Shown here one piece after another: positions 32,597 through 46,621 of a stretch of 64,000 bases of DNA (positions are counted from its first letter, which is position 1; each line of letters opens with the position of its first letter). This stretch comes from Liolophura sinensis. Its lineage: Eukaryota > Mollusca > Polyplacophora > Chitonida > Chitonidae. Under the pieces are notes generated by a model. That model was not told the DNA's origin and did no database searches. It saw only the letters and a list, made by a program, of their open reading frames with translations. The stretch lies in the NCBI RefSeq assembly GCF_032854445.1, contig NC_088300.1:30795608-30859607 (forward strand). Reading direction: 5' to 3'. The position numbers and the translations under genes were made by a program.

Positions 32597-34289
32597 AGAT
32601 ATGCCCAAAGTGCAAAATGCTGCCGAGTCCCAGTTTCCTCGGAAAACGAGAAGAGCAGATCTTTCTTGCCTCCTTCCTTAGAGATCATCAAACTTCGTTA
32701 CCTCCCTTGAAAGACAGGTACACGATTATTATCACTTGTTGATCTACAAAAAAAAAAACAAAAAAAAACGAGAAGTCGCATGTTTGACGTTTCACTATTC
32801 CGACCAAAGTTTATTTGTCATCTTCAGGATGCGTATCCTGGTTTATCATCTCCTATGCAAAAGATTTTGTCATTTTAAGTAGGCCGACAGTAGAATAGAG
32901 ATATGGAGGTAGGCGTATATGCATATACCTCCATGGTCAGACAAAAACGAACTTTTACATATTGCTTTTCACAGATACACCAAGGTTCTGAAAATCTGAA
33001 TCGAATATGGCGATGGATCTATACAGGCCTAATTGAATCCTTATTCTTTTTTCAAACATTTGTTATTCAACGTAAAACGACAACAGTCAGTCAAAGAATA
33101 AATGTTAAAATCATTTAGGCCTTTATACTCAGTAAAGAACGCTATCTATTAAAATTGACTGAAAACATATAAAAAACGAAAACATATAAACAAAATCCAC
33201 AGCGTCATTTTTTTTAATCGAATACAGAAAAATATAAATATATATGATATAAAAATATAAATTATTGTGTTTTGTCTCTCCTGCTGTAATATTATACCTT
33301 ATGTTGTCTGGACCACGAGGAAAGGGGTTTTGAGAGAAAAAAATGCACCTTAACTTTGCATCTCACTGACTTGATTTTGAATCTTATTTGCACACCAACT
33401 CTTGATATTAGCTAAGAAATTAAGGCTGTGGCGTTTTTTGATTTTTGGACCTGTCGTCACCCGTTTGCCTTAAGAGTCTGGTCAGTAAACAAACAGCAAA
33501 CCTTAGACTGATTGTTCGGGCCAGCCTACATGTATATTACATGTGCCTACCAGATAAATTTAGTTTGGACATTTTATATCAAAATGGTACCGTACTTAAT
33601 GTTGATCTGCACGAATACAAATCTGAGTATTCCCTACATTAAGTAGCTTTGCCTATTTTTGCCAATATTTAATATTTGTCGGCTAAGACATACTCTGCAC
33701 AGCTAAGCAGTACCATGTAACCAAAGCTACGAAGTTAAAATTAAACTGCGGAGGTATTGATGATGAAAAGCTAAAACCACATAATATAAGTGATATAACT
33801 AGGATATATTCACTGTATTTATTTATTCATTATTTATTTGATTATTTGACCTCCACACGTACGATATTCATTGTATTCAGTATTACCATGGGCTATTCTT
33901 AAATGTAGTTTTCTTTCAAAAAAAAAAAAATCCCGGTAGCCCGGCACATGCATGTTACTGAGTCCTGCTTGACAGTCTCAGATATGTGCCTTGCTCATAG
34001 TATATATCGGTACATGTTGGCCAATATTTTTGCATTATGTGTCAGGCAGAAAAAAATAAGAAAAGAAAAAGCATGTACTGGTATAAAAATACGTATAAAA
34101 CTGTTTTATTCCATTAATATTTTGTCCAATTTATTTCCCCTTTGACCTGAGCAGGTAATATAAAGGTCAGCGAATTTCCAATTCAGATCTGAGTATATCA
34201 AACGTCACAGTGAAATTTGTATGACAAAAGGCCAATCAGAGATCCACATTCCTATAGGTCAAATGAAGAGGGGCATTCACGCACTTGTC
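32597..34289. promoter_or_regulatory. Head-to-head interval between MacroD and PAK
   Basis: About 1.7 kb with no coding signal. It should hold the MacroD promoter near 32.6-32.7 kb and the PAK promoter near 34.25 kb. It contains A-rich runs (32749-32768, 33918-33930) and AT-rich sequence. No TATA box is placed with confidence. Confidence 0.35.
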
Positions 34290-34417
34290 ACACATCGCAG
34301 CGCCCCCTTTCGGCAAACTTTTGAAAAGTGCCCGTATACAGGTATTATCAAAATGGCGTCGATACAGGTTTGATGGAAAGCAGGTCACTGCTACTTTACG
34401 CGGAATTACAGTTTTAG
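34290..34417 (+). other. Candidate non-coding first exon of the PAK gene
   Basis: A locally GC-richer stretch (CGCAGCGCCCCCTTTCGGC) leads to a strong donor (TTTTAG, then GTGAGT) at 34418. CAAAATGGCG at 34349-34358 resembles a YY1 site, typical near start sites. It opens a six-codon upstream ORF (34353-34373). The acceptor at 48466 would be its partner. The left limit is a guess and transcript data are needed to confirm. Confidence 0.4.
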
Positions 34418-36617
34418 GTGAGTACCAAGGTTCCGGTTAGTCATGGGTTAAGAACTATATGTAATTGCTAGCTGCTACTTACTTTGTTAGACAATTTATC
34501 ATTGGGGTACTTATCTTTCTGATGGTAGAGTATTCGGTTGATGTGTTGTTGTTGAAATCGGAGACGGCCCGTCCCACCCGGTGGCAAAGACAAGCTTTAA
34601 GGACATAGGTCTTTGCGGAGGCGTGGTCAAGCCCACGGAAACAAAGGTTTTCTGACTCACGTCTGTCACAGTATAATGTTCCAAATATCGTGCCTGGAAA
34701 GGTTACATAATTTGTATTATCTACACCAAACTGAAATCTAGATGCAAAGCGTAAGAAGTGACCTAGGCATGTGTCACCTTCTGTTGGCTGGGATTTAAAA
34801 CCTGTTGATTGTACATTAGGTTAAACGGGGATTTTAAAGTTAAAGGTGATGGCATGTGGTTGAGTTACATCAAATGATTGAATAACTGGCTTTTGACAAT
34901 GAACATCTGAGAAGGGGGGGGGGGATCATTGACTAAGAACAGAATCGACCTCGTCTTTGCAACTGCCAATTCAACACCTTTGTCATTTGAAGGGTTACAT
35001 TACTGATGGCTGTATTTAATGTAATTGGTGCTCTGAAGGATTTGCTCATTACTTCTTAAATACCATTAATTCTGGTTATTACTACGTTTAGATGTACTTG
35101 TAAAATAATCACAAGTGGCACATGTTCACCACAGTGTAGTCTTAGAAATGTTACAGTTGCACCAAGATCAATGTATGACTTCACTTCCATTTCGCATTTC
35201 TTAAAAACATTGCATGTATGTTGCATATGCTATGAATGTAGCGGTAATGTGGAATAGGTTACATTCAAAGGTCAGGAAATAATTTTCGGTTATGAAGGTT
35301 ACATACATACATACATACATACCCAAATCTACCCAATACCTCAACATGACATATCAGGAAACTGAGTGGAAGTTGACAGCCACTGAAGAGTGAAGTGATC
35401 ATATTGACACTCTTAAGTCACTATACCCTGTATGAAAATGTGCCAGTTATACTTTTATTAAAATGATAGCTTGAAAATCATGACTTAGGAAACCTGTTGT
35501 AACTTGTTGCTCTGCTGTTGCTTTTTGTGTTTTTTTTTTTTTTTCTGGTATGGGTACCTTTATGCATTGTTACTGTCTAAACATTGGGTATACTCTGTTT
35601 CTTACTTGTGGTAACAGGTGGGACACTTTCACTTTTGAAATTTTGCATCTTAAAAGAAGGATATCAGATATTTGTTTGATATCCTTGTTTATATCCATTT
35701 CAAAATTTGTGTATAAAGTAGGCTTTTTGTCCCATATAATAAATGAAATATAAAAACACTGAAGTCTGAATGTTGTCTCAACAGTATCTGCTATTAAACC
35801 TCATGTCCTATCAAAACTTGTACACATGGATATTCGTGGCTAGTAATGCGCTAACCGCAATAATTTACTATTATCACAACTTATTACATACTTTCATCTA
35901 GTCTTAGATTGCTCTGATGTTAGGTTTGTCAAAGTCATTTACAGCCAAAGATGGAACCAAACCAACATCAGAGATAACTCCGTTTTTAAAACCTCATGAA
36001 GTTACCTATCCTTGTTGAATATGTCAAGGCTGGCAGTACAATGGGTGGCTGGCTTTGAGCATTTACCAAATAATATTCAGATGATGCACTTCTTGAAATA
36101 GCTAATTGATGTTGTGCTTCAAAGCGGATAAATATTGAAGGGACATGCGTGACTGCAAACCTCAGGTTGTGGAGAAGTATTTCACAGGTAATTTTTGTCC
36201 CAAACTACTATGGCAACTGCATTAGGTTTTTAAATGGAACACATTTTGACGTTCTGAGACTATCCTTGGCCAAACAAAGGTTTTCCAAATATAACAGAGC
36301 AATCTAGAAGTCATCCTTTATATTTTGACTCATCGTTAATTATTTTGTGTAGAACAGAACCAAATGTATGCTTTTGCTGATGTTGGACAACTGGAAATAT
36401 TTTAGGCACAAAAGTAGAATTATCATAATAATTAAAAGGCAATTTACATGTGTTTAGTGTAGGATCATAGTATAGCTTTAGTTTCCATCATTTTTGTATG
36501 CATGTGGTAGATAGATGGATAGAAGAAATGTTGTTTGCCTGTCCTTCACTTTCTTGTTATGAATGATTGGAAACTGCCTATCATCATCGCACAATGCTCA
36601 CATACACAATGAATATT

Positions 36618-36811
36618 GGGGGCCTCCGTGGCTCAATCGGTTAGCGCGCTAGCGCAGCGTATTGACCCAGAAGCCTCTCACCAATGCGGTCGCTGTGAGT
36701 TCAAGACCAGCTCATGCAGCCTTCCTCTCCGGCCGTACGTGGGAAGGTCTGCCAGCAACCTGCGGATGGTCATGGGTTTCCCCCAATCAAAAGAAAAAAA
36801 AAAAAAAAAAA
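36618..36811 (+). mobile_element. SINE (AAATA-tail family) with intact head, deleted 3' half
   Basis: The best tRNA-like head in the window: GGGGGCCTCCGTGGCTCAAT with A-box TGGCTCAATCGGTTAGCG, then GTGAGTTCAAGACCAGC as B box. The body runs to GGGTTTCCCCC and then jumps directly to AATCAAAAG and a poly(A) run, so about 105 bases of the usual 3' half are missing. Confidence 0.9.
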
Positions 36812-37788
36812 TCACAATGAGTATTAAGATGAAGTTTCAGAACAAGATACATGTGTGATCAATTGTATTGATGTCCAGTTAATACTTTTCATTTCCTTCA
36901 TACAGTTTTTATAACAAGACACTTAGTTAGTTACCATTATTCATAAAAGATTACAGTTTGTAGAACAAGGTGGCACCCAGTCAGTGCTAAAGGTAAACAT
37001 TTGATAATACTCTTAGGGACTGTACCATTGTTTTTGATAATCTGATTTGTTGTGAATACATGCAAAATAATAAGTAAAGCCTCATGCAGAAGATACGTAC
37101 CTATATCTCATATACCACCCAGGGCAGAGTATAATAGTGTACATAGACAATTCAACCTGATTACATGTTTACATGATGTTATATATGTTATTAATGTAAC
37201 ATTGTGAGGTTATTATCCTGTGTTTGTGTAGACTGATAAAATTACATCCATGTATTTTTGGAGCCCTAAATCAGGTGCACTGACTTAGTGAGTCAGTGAT
37301 AATTAAGGATAATTAAGGGAGCTACTGAATAGACTTTCAAAATTGTATTTTATATCTTACATGTTTTTTAGCACATGTATGCTTCAAAGCACATTGCTAA
37401 CTTTGCAACAGCTTAAGCAAAACCAACTTGTTCTTACATGATAATTATCCATAAATTTACTTGTAAGTTTAGTATTTGAGATCAAATGACCTTTGTACAT
37501 ACAGTGTACGTTCTAGATATAAATGTTGTATAGTACAGCAATTATAGGAAATAATATTAGGAATTATGGATTATGCATTAGTGAGGACAATAGTAGAGGC
37601 TACACACAAACTGAAGATGCATTTGTAATTGGTCATTTTTACTTTTACGAATTGTTGAGAAAATACCTTGATATGGCTGCAATATTGGTCAAGTTGCGGT
37701 GGCATTATACAGTCAGCGTCATTCATTCATTTATGATTTTAATGTGTTAACTCCGTCCCTGGCAATTTTGTTTGTGAATTGTAGATCA

Positions 37789-38016
37789 GAGCCTGGCTAT
37801 TCAAAACTGGTTTAGGACTTAATACCTGATCTAACTTTAAGACAAGTCTTCAATTTTGTATTTAGCCTCAAAAAAATTATGTACCAGTTTATTAAATATG
37901 AAGTAAAATTTCCGCTGTTATACCTTGACTTTGGAGAACTGCATTGGCTGCTGAGTTTGGCTAAATTTTGATTTTATACCAGTATCAGCTAATACATTTT
38001 TGAACAACTGGGCCCT
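37789..38016 (+). mobile_element. MITE-like element with CCCAGTTNTTCAAAA ends (copy 2)
   Basis: The left end is GAGCCTGGCTATTCAAAACTGG. The right end is TTTTTGAACAACTGGGCCC, which reads GGGCCCAGTTGTTCAAAAA in reverse complement. Inside are further inverted pieces (AATACCTGATC, and CAGTATCAGCTAATAC). Non-coding. Confidence 0.6.
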
Positions 38017-39358
38017 GTATTATTGTACAGCATTAAAATGTATGTGTTGTATTTGAATGATCTATTTTGCGTTACAGCTAAGCCTATGTGAATTTTTTGC
38101 ACAAATCTGAATTTTTTTTTCTTCTAGTGATAGTAGTAACTTAATAGTGTAGTAATTTAACTTATTAGAGTTAGCAGCCATTGTTCCCACAGGTCTGTTA
38201 CATGTTTCTGAATGTTGGCACTTCAGTTATGGCTGTATAACATACAAGTAAATAGAACAATCTGACCCCTTATGGGAAAGGGTTATGGGAAAGTGATTGA
38301 CCTGCAGTTTTTGTAAGCAACATATTCTTTTTTTAATTTGCTTGACCACCTAATTTGTCATGTGTCTGTTTTCTCGCACACTGAGCCTGTCATTAAAAGA
38401 ATAATTAGGGCAGTTCAGGTACTGACTGTACTGACAACTGTAAGAAAGCCCCCTATCGGTATGTACATGTACTAGTAGAGAAAATATGTGATGGTTAAAG
38501 CTCACAACTTTGGAATGCTGTGGTATATGAGGAATGTAGAAGGCCCATGTGACTGAATTATCGTGAGGAGGTGGATAATATAAAGAGATCACATTGATAT
38601 TACCCACTTGTATCTCAAGTTGACATGCCAGATTGTTGAAGTCATGAAATATGTATTTGCTGTCCAAGCATGCATACATGTATGTGTGTGTTGCAAATAG
38701 TTTCACTCAGAAAAGTACATGTATTTTTGCACAGTGTGTGTTGTGTATGGCACTGTGTATGTAGTCCTTGCTTGTAGTTTGTTGATGTAACTTGTGATAT
38801 GTGAATGGAGGTAGTTAATGCTTATGGCCAAGTACAACCGACATTTGATCAACATGAAGTATTTCCAAACACATGGTAACCACGTTAACATTAAAACAGC
38901 CACATGACAGGCATGGCTACAACAAGGTTAGGTCAGACTCACCTCAAACACACAGTTTTCGAGTTATATGTAGTGTATGTTGTTCCAATCCACAGAGTGA
39001 CGTCCCAATGCACAATTTTTTGTTGCTATATGATGGCATGGCGGCGCTACATGCTTACATGTGTATCTTTTAACATAGCAGTAGTAGTTTTAAGATCAAA
39101 CTAGATTGTCATAGGCGCAATATTTTGCAATATTGAGAACCCAAAGCTACTCAAGAACATACCAGTATTAGGAAGATCAGTTTAGCCCTGCTTCATTAGT
39201 TTTCTACATTATATATAACATCCAATGTTCAAATTGGCGAGACTGATTTGGCTTATATACTTTTGAAACTTTATCTGAAACTAGAGTATGATTAAGTGCA
39301 ATGTTTACAGTGCAAGACTTCTCTTGTATTTAGGACTTGATTAGATAAAACTTGATTA

Positions 39359-39570
39359 CCGTAATTCTTCAAGCTTTTCGCATGTTTACAAGGTGTTCAC
39401 TCAGGCACATTCCGAAGGTATTATTTGGTTTAGACCGATAAGATAACGTCTTTGGTAAAGCTCCAAAATGGGCCAATCTAACCAATGTATTTTTGTCTCC
39501 AAAATCAACTTAAAAATGTGTATAAATTGCAGTGAAAGTTGAAATATGCGAAAAGTTTGGGGAATTAGGG
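39359..39570 (+). mobile_element. MITE-like element, ~210-bp family (copy 3)
   Basis: CCGTAATTCTTCAAGCTTTTCGC at the left and GCGAAAAGTTTGGGGAATTAGGG at the right form inverted ends. The inside has AAGGTGTTCACTCAGGCAC and AACCAATGTATTTTTGTCTC, shared with the 53.5-kb copy. Confidence 0.8.
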
Positions 39571-40827
39571 ATGATCCATTTTTATTTAGTTTTTGTTTTG
39601 AGATAAGATCCTTGAAGATTGTAAATGTGAAGCCACCTTAATACATACAATGTGCGATATATAGTGTCTGTATAGAGTGAAGCATTGGAGCTGTGAATGT
39701 GTGAAGGCTAGAAAACAGTTTGGTAGAGATGATGTATCACCAGCACAAAATGACTGTAAAAAATTGTAATTATGACAAGGATAAGGTACGCTAGAGCCAA
39801 GATGCCTTCACTGTGTATTTGTTAGAATGGAGCACAGGTTAACCTTAAACTGAGGTGTCTGATGTATATCTGCTGGCCCATTTGGTCCTCATAACCCAGC
39901 CACAAACTGCCATGGCTCAGGAAGATGGCTTCTAAGTGTTATTTTGATTGGCATGTGGTGTGTTAATCCCACTTAGTGTTATTTTTAGGTGGCTCTGCCA
40001 GTGTAGCCCTATGCTAATGGATTTTGCATGAAGACTGACTTAAGATAGCTCATGCGCTGCAGAAAATGAACCCTGTGAGTTCTTGTTCTTTGTTTTTGTG
40101 TTTATAATGTCTATTTGATATACATGTACATGTACACTGGATGTAGGTTATTCTTGTAAGAATTTATTTTTGTACGCCAAAGATTTTTTAGTCTTGCAGA
40201 ATATTGTGTGAACATTAGGTTTCATGGTTATACAGTACATACCTGCACATGCATGATATACATGCACCTGCAAGGTATGTCTGTCTTGTTCTCCAAGTGT
40301 ACACAGGGAGATAAACTGTGGCTATTTTCTTGTGGGTCTAGCCAACACCTATATGGGAGATCTCTGTGTTGAAGTTGAAGGTGGCTTAATTTTGTATTAT
40401 TGCAATTTTTAGCTGCAACAAGCATCTGCATAGGCTGCTCAGTTGCTCTGCGTATCTGCAGGTCAGTTGGTTTATGACTGATTGGATGGTCGGGCAAATT
40501 GGCGACCACTTGTCTTCAAACTGTCTCCCACTGCCCTGTTTCCCTTATTTCAGACTACTGGATGCTTTATCTTGTTTTATATATATATTGTATTGGTTGT
40601 TTTTTTTTAATTGGACTCAGAACTACATGTTTCCTATGTATTGTTTTCTCTGTGAAACCCTTGGGGAAGAACAGTTCAATAGTAAATTGTCCGAACTACC
40701 TTTGATAAATGATAAGATATTAGTACTATAACAGGGACTATTCACTTGTTAATTGTGCAGACATTTACTTTTGGCAAAATGTCACAGTTATTGCATATTT
40801 TGGCTTGTTTCTGTTTGTTTCTCCTTC

Positions 40828-40848
40828 GGGGGGGGGGGGGGGGGGGGG
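40828..40848 (+). repeat. Homopolymer of 21 G
   Basis: An uninterrupted run of 21 G in AT-rich intron sequence. It could form a G-quadruplex. The exact length may not be reliable, because homopolymers are prone to sequencing error. Confidence 0.9.
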
Positions 40849-42132
40849 CAAGGTTTGTGGGTTATTGCTGCAGCACTAAGTTATGACTTGTATGTTTGCA
40901 TGTCATATGTTAGGCCTTGCTTTTAATAAAGTACATGGTTATATCAACTCTGTCAACACTAGATAGTGAAAGGATAATGACATGTACATGTACATCAGAT
41001 CAATTGTGATATAGCTTGATACAATATTATTGCAATTCTAATTGCTGCTTTGTTTTTTAAAAGACTCAGCTTTTGAACTTTGCAATGCACCATTCTCACT
41101 TCTGTTGGATATTCATCGGGATGTAGCTAAAATATCACAAAGCAGTGTGTTTGCATTAGGTGATCATTTTGATGTTGCATGTATATTGAACACTGTAAGC
41201 ATTTTAGTCCAATATATATATGCTGTCATATGCTGATCTGTAATTTCATTTTGCTTGGATTTTGAGTGTTTCGTTTATCTTAAGGGTTTTGATGTTTATT
41301 GGCTATGTAGGAGCCATAGTATGACATTCCTAATTAGTAATATTTTATGGCTTTTATTAGCCTCCAAGAATATACTTTTGGGGCGAATACTTCACGACAT
41401 TTATTACATGTAATACGTCATGCACATGTAATAGCATACATGTGTAGGATGAGGCTGTGCTGTTTTCAGGGTAATAGTCATTAGTTTTCAGCCTTAGGCC
41501 ACCTCACATTCCCTGACTTCTATATGAACACAGTCAGTGGATTCTGCATGTACATGTAGCCACTGGCAGGCTAGGGACTCTGCTGCAGTTCATGTACTAC
41601 GAAACCATGTGGTGACCTAGATTGCAGCAGGATTGTGGCTGTGCTCAGGAGTAAAATCCCAAAATTTGGTGCTCTCAGGCACACATGTGGGCCAAACTTG
41701 TATTGTTTTTATTTGCATTCCAGTCCTAGCTCAGCCTGGAGTGGTATGTGGTCATAGACAGATTACCTAATAAAGCATGGAGGGGGGAAGACTAGGGAGA
41801 TATAAGTGTTACCTGATTTAATATCTGTAGTACAGGTCCATCTGATCTGATGGCCTAAGGTTGGATTATAAGCTATGCAAATGTGTATGTAACTGTTATA
41901 CAACATGCAGTGTGCAAGGCGTAACTGATGGTGATAATTATGTTTGTAACACTAATTAAACAGGTGACTTTATCATTTGCTTTGCAGAGTGCAAACATTT
42001 TGACCTTGATGCACTCATCAATGGCATGTCTAAATGTCATCATACGTGTATAAATTATATGTGGAAATGCAGTTGATTACATCGGTGAAAGTTCTCAATA
42101 AACAGTTTGTGTAGTAAAGAAAGTCTGGCTTA

Positions 42133-42325
42133 CACAGTTGTACAGCTCATGCTGGCTTCTTCTCCGGCCGTACGTGGGGAGGTCTGACAGCAACCTGCGG
42201 ATGGTTGTGGGTTTCCCCCAGGCTCTGGCTGGTTTCCTCCCACCATAATGCTGGCTGCAGTCGTATAAGTGAAATATTCTTGAGTACGGCGTACGACACC
42301 AGTCAAATAAATAAATAAATAAATA
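42133..42325 (+). mobile_element. SINE (AAATA-tail family), near consensus
   Basis: CTCATGCTGGCTTCTTCTCC, GGTCTGACAGCAACCTGCGG, CCTCCCACCATAATGCTGGC, AAGTGAAATATTCTTGAGTA and a CAAATAAATAAATAAATAAA tail. The tRNA-like head is missing. Confidence 0.9.
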
Positions 42326-43297
42326 CACAATTGTATACATGTGGGTGACTGACATTCGTGTACTGTCTTGATGTGTATTTTTAGTTGTTTATTCAGGTTT
42401 TTTATTTTATTTTTGCAATATAGGTAGTGTACATGTGCATGAACACGGTCAAATCTAGGGAAAGGTCAATAAGGCACAATTACACATTTGTTTACTTCAG
42501 ATTTATTAAATTTGGTGACAAAGTTCAGTGTAATATTTTGTCTATGTTAATAATGTTTTAATGCGTAGCGTATCTCAGTTTTTGCAGATGTTGATATATG
42601 TGCCTAAATGAAGAAGCTGTAAACCTGATTTATAATACTGAATTGTTACCTCATGTATGGATAAATGGTTGTAAAAATCTTGAGCATGGTGTAAATCAGA
42701 AGGTACAGCAATCAAATACATGTACACTACTGCAATGTTGAATTAAATATTATATCTACTGTCCGTATTAATTAGTTGCCAAACCTTAACACATGGCTTA
42801 TATTTAAAGTGACTGAACTGCATGTAGGTGCACAAAATAACTTTGCTCTGACAAAAAATGTATGTTTTATTATATTATTAATGACAAATTTAACTTTAGG
42901 CTATTTTGTAATGACTTCCATTTATGCACATATTGTGTGATTGGCAAAGTGCAAGCTAGGTTTACCCATACATTTATGTATATACATGTGGATGTACAAT
43001 GTATATAATATGTCTGCTTAGCTTTTATCTATAATCACGTAAGATTTCTGTATTACTGGTAAACAACCCCTAATCTACAACAACAGGAAGTTTCAAGTGT
43101 GAAAGCAACACCTGTAAAATCTCGGGCTCTGGTAAGCTCAAACCTGCAGTTATACTTACATACATGTTTATGGAACATGTATCATAAGAAAACTATTGAC
43201 ATGCAAATCTATCAAAGTTTAACATGAAGCAAAAGCTATGTGTGTATGTCATAAGACATGTTTTGGTTCAGCTGCTCAAGGAAACAGTTGTCTGCCT

Positions 43298-43329
43298 GAG
43301 GAACATCAGCTTATTAACCAGGTTGATTA

Positions 43330-43391
<62 letters not shown>

Positions 43392-43460
43392 ATTATGAGA
43401 TATATATTTTATATATATATATATCTCATATTCAACCTGGTTAATAAGCTGATGTTCCTC
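43298..43460. repeat. Perfect 29-bp inverted repeat around a TA-rich core
   Basis: The arms 43298-43326 and 43432-43460 are exact reverse complements (GAGGAACATCAGC... against ...GCTGATGTTCCTC). Between them lie a long TA run, GATTATGAGA and a second TA run, so the stem could extend well inward as a cruciform or hairpin. Confidence 0.95.
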
Positions 43461-46400
43461 TAGACCCAGGATCTCAAAGCTGTCTTAGAATTAAGTCAGA
43501 CTAACATGTACATGTAGCCTTGGCTTCAAAATAATTTACTGCTCTGAAATCATCGCTTACCTGACTAGTCAGAATTTTTGTATTTTAATCCCGTTAGATG
43601 TCATTAGACTTTCATAACAATTTGAAAATCAGTGCTTGAGTTATATAACAGGTTACAACTGTGCTAGACTCTAGTCTAGGGCAGCTTGTGACCCTGGCAT
43701 GCCTGGGGCCGGATGTGCTAAGTTGCAAGAATTTAATACCCATGATATGGTACCTGTAAGTGTGACTGATGACACCCTGCTTCTCTCATGAGAAGGAAAA
43801 GAAAGTTGGCCACCAACAACTAATTTAAACAAAATCTAACAACTCACCACAGAGCTATAGACACAATTAAAATATTTTAAATTTCATCATTTCAGTAGTG
43901 TTAGCAAATAACACCTGTAATTTGCTAGGCACATGTTAAAAGAACAGGTGGGCTGTATCAAATAGGTACAATGTGGTATACCCTATACGGTAGCTCATAT
44001 ACAAATTACATGTGGGATTTAATACATTTACTAAGCATAATTATTTATAATGGAAATAAGCCTTAACTTTGGGAATTCCATTTATGATAAAGGGATTTGT
44101 TTATTAATATTATGTGTCATCCTTTGTGTCAGCTAGCACTGAACATGTAAACATACAGGGCACAGGTTGGCTGATGACAGGCTGTTTATGTTAGTGTGGA
44201 ACATGTCAGGATTTGCTGACTGGGCTGCTTACAGAATTGGTCCCAGTAATTCTGCCACTAAACATTCTGGGTAGAGCACAACTTACTCATGTTGCAGTTA
44301 TGACAAGCCACCCATGAACTGCCTAATCCTTCTAACTTTGAGGACATTTTTATGAAAGCAAGGAATGACATTTTTTTTTTTTTTTTGAAGTTTTTTTGAA
44401 AAGTAAAGATATGAATATGTTGTTTATTAGATAAGCAAACCACGTGAAGAAAAAGAAACTACATTTTCCTGCTACAATTGCAGGTACATGTATATTGACA
44501 AAAAAGAGCAGACCAGGTGTCCCTAAAAATAGAATAGTTACTTTGCTTACTTGCTTTTACATGTACAGGTATGTAAGTTAATATGTCAGGGGTATAGCAG
44601 TATTGTAGCGTCTCCCAACTGTTTGGACACAAGATGCCGGGTTGAACACTACACACGGGATTTTTAAATTCCATTGCACTCATTGTGCATGGGACATTAT
44701 TTAAAATGACAACACAACTAGAGAGTATTTTCTCACTATCCTCTATCTGCATACATGATTATGAGATTTATTTTATTTTTTTTAGAATGTGGGCTCCATT
44801 AAACATACATGTTGAATTTGTTCTGTATGGGATTGACAGGGATTGAGTTGTAAACACCAGTTACCCAAAGTACACCTTTATTCATGCGCCAAACTGGTGT
44901 GCCTGCACGTGTATATTATGCTACTCACACACACAACAGAGGAACCTGTGAACTATGATTTATGGGACAGGCTGACCCTCCCAGGCACTGCATGCCCCTG
45001 GGTCAGATTGCAGCCTCTTATCTTAGCTGACTGTAAACCTAGTAAATTGGAGGAGAAATGATCCTAGGGCTGTAATGTTACAGATCAGGACTATGGGACC
45101 ATGTATGTATAACTGTCAACAAACAGTAAGTGGGCCAGTAACCCAGAGTACCACATCAGGCCGTGTGTGCAGTGTGTTAGGGAGTGGTCTGGCACCTAGG
45201 AGAGCCAGCCCATTGTATGCCGCTGAGGTCAGGGTCAGGTGCAGGAGGTGGTGTATACGGTCTACCCTTCAGTTCTCGGCACATTTTGTACTGGATCAGG
45301 GACTTATACAGAGCGTTTTTGATGAGAAGTTAGGGATAGCAGATGATTTTTATATTTTTGTGTTATTGCATTCATGCACATAAAAATTGTCAAACTGACG
45401 GCTTTTCTAATCAGAAAGCTGATTGAACAGTGAAACTATTCTGAAGGATCAAGCTGTTTAAATATACCGTACCCCAAAGATGTATATATGTGTATATGTA
45501 TCACAGATGTATATGATGTATATGGTACCAGGCATGACCTGAAATCCTCCAGACATGCCGTTCAGATTGACCAGTTCTTCATGATTTGTTCAGATTTGTT
45601 CCTGTGCCTGTCTAAAACTACAAGTTAAAGTAAAATTTGATTTGCCAAACCCAAAACTGAGTGAGGATATTGCCTGTCAAAAAGGACTTTTCTTCGTAAC
45701 CATTTTGGAAATTACATTCTGTAATCTTTACTTCGTAATATATGTACCTCATCTTGTATAGCCTGCTCTTCACAGACTGAAACCACTCACAGTTCTGCCC
45801 AAAAGTAAAAATTACAACTCTATGGAAATAAAAACACATTAACACAAAGTATGGACTTAAAGCAGGTTAATTTGTAACTTCATTGATGCTCTCATAAAGT
45901 AAAAAACAAAAAAAATATACAGATGTCTTGACAGGTTCCTGGGACTAAAACATGTACAATGTATGTACAACAACAGTTTACAGGCATGTTACACATACAT
46001 GGTGTACTTGTACGTGTGACTTAGAGTGGCTGGCTGTTCAATACTTGTGCATTCATAGTGCATAACAACTCAACAACCTTCTGTTAATTTTTTTTTTATA
46101 CTCATATTGAAATCCTGATTTAAAAATGACATGGTTGGGCTACCTGTGTTAGAACTCTCATTATGGTTTTCATGCCAAGGGGACATGCACTGCGCATGCA
46201 AGACCGAAGGGCAAAATATCTCTGAATATATTACAAACTCAAGGTGCAAAAAATGCAAAAAAAAAATCCTGAGTTCATATAGAAGTGAAATCAATAACAA
46301 TTTTTTTTTGAAGGCAAAACAATTTTAAGGCTAGATATGAATTTACACTTTTACTGAATAACTGTAACAGGTATGTTGAATACATGCATGTAAAATTCAG

Positions 46401-46621
46401 TACCTGTGGTATTTTTATTGAACAGTTTCAGTGGAATTCAACACGTGTGGCTGTATAGACCGTGTGCTGTGTAAGCGGACGATTGTGGTACATTGCAAAG
46501 CTAGTTGAGGAAGCATTTAGTCATGCATACCTGTGCATTACGTATCTGCTGGAGCTTATAAATTCTGTAATTTGCGTGATTTGCCATTAGATTTATCACC
46601 TGATTTGTGCAATTAGTTGAC

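Noticed and set aside
32597-32608. Longer MacroD N-terminus starting at 32608
   Set aside because: That start is a TTG; the first ATG in the frame is at 32596 and gives a complete presequence-like start.
36618-36700. tRNA gene-like A and B boxes
   Set aside because: The head of a SINE: it lacks a complete cloverleaf and acceptor pairing and continues into the repetitive body. The same applies to the other heads at 16798, 19782, 48312 and 52537.
38350-38706. 118-residue frame on the - strand in the PAK intron
   Set aside because: No motif, splice signals or conservation-like composition; contains TACATGTA-rich sequence.
45075-45383. 102-residue frame on the + strand
   Set aside because: No recognisable domain or supporting exon structure; expected by chance at this length in a 14-kb intron.
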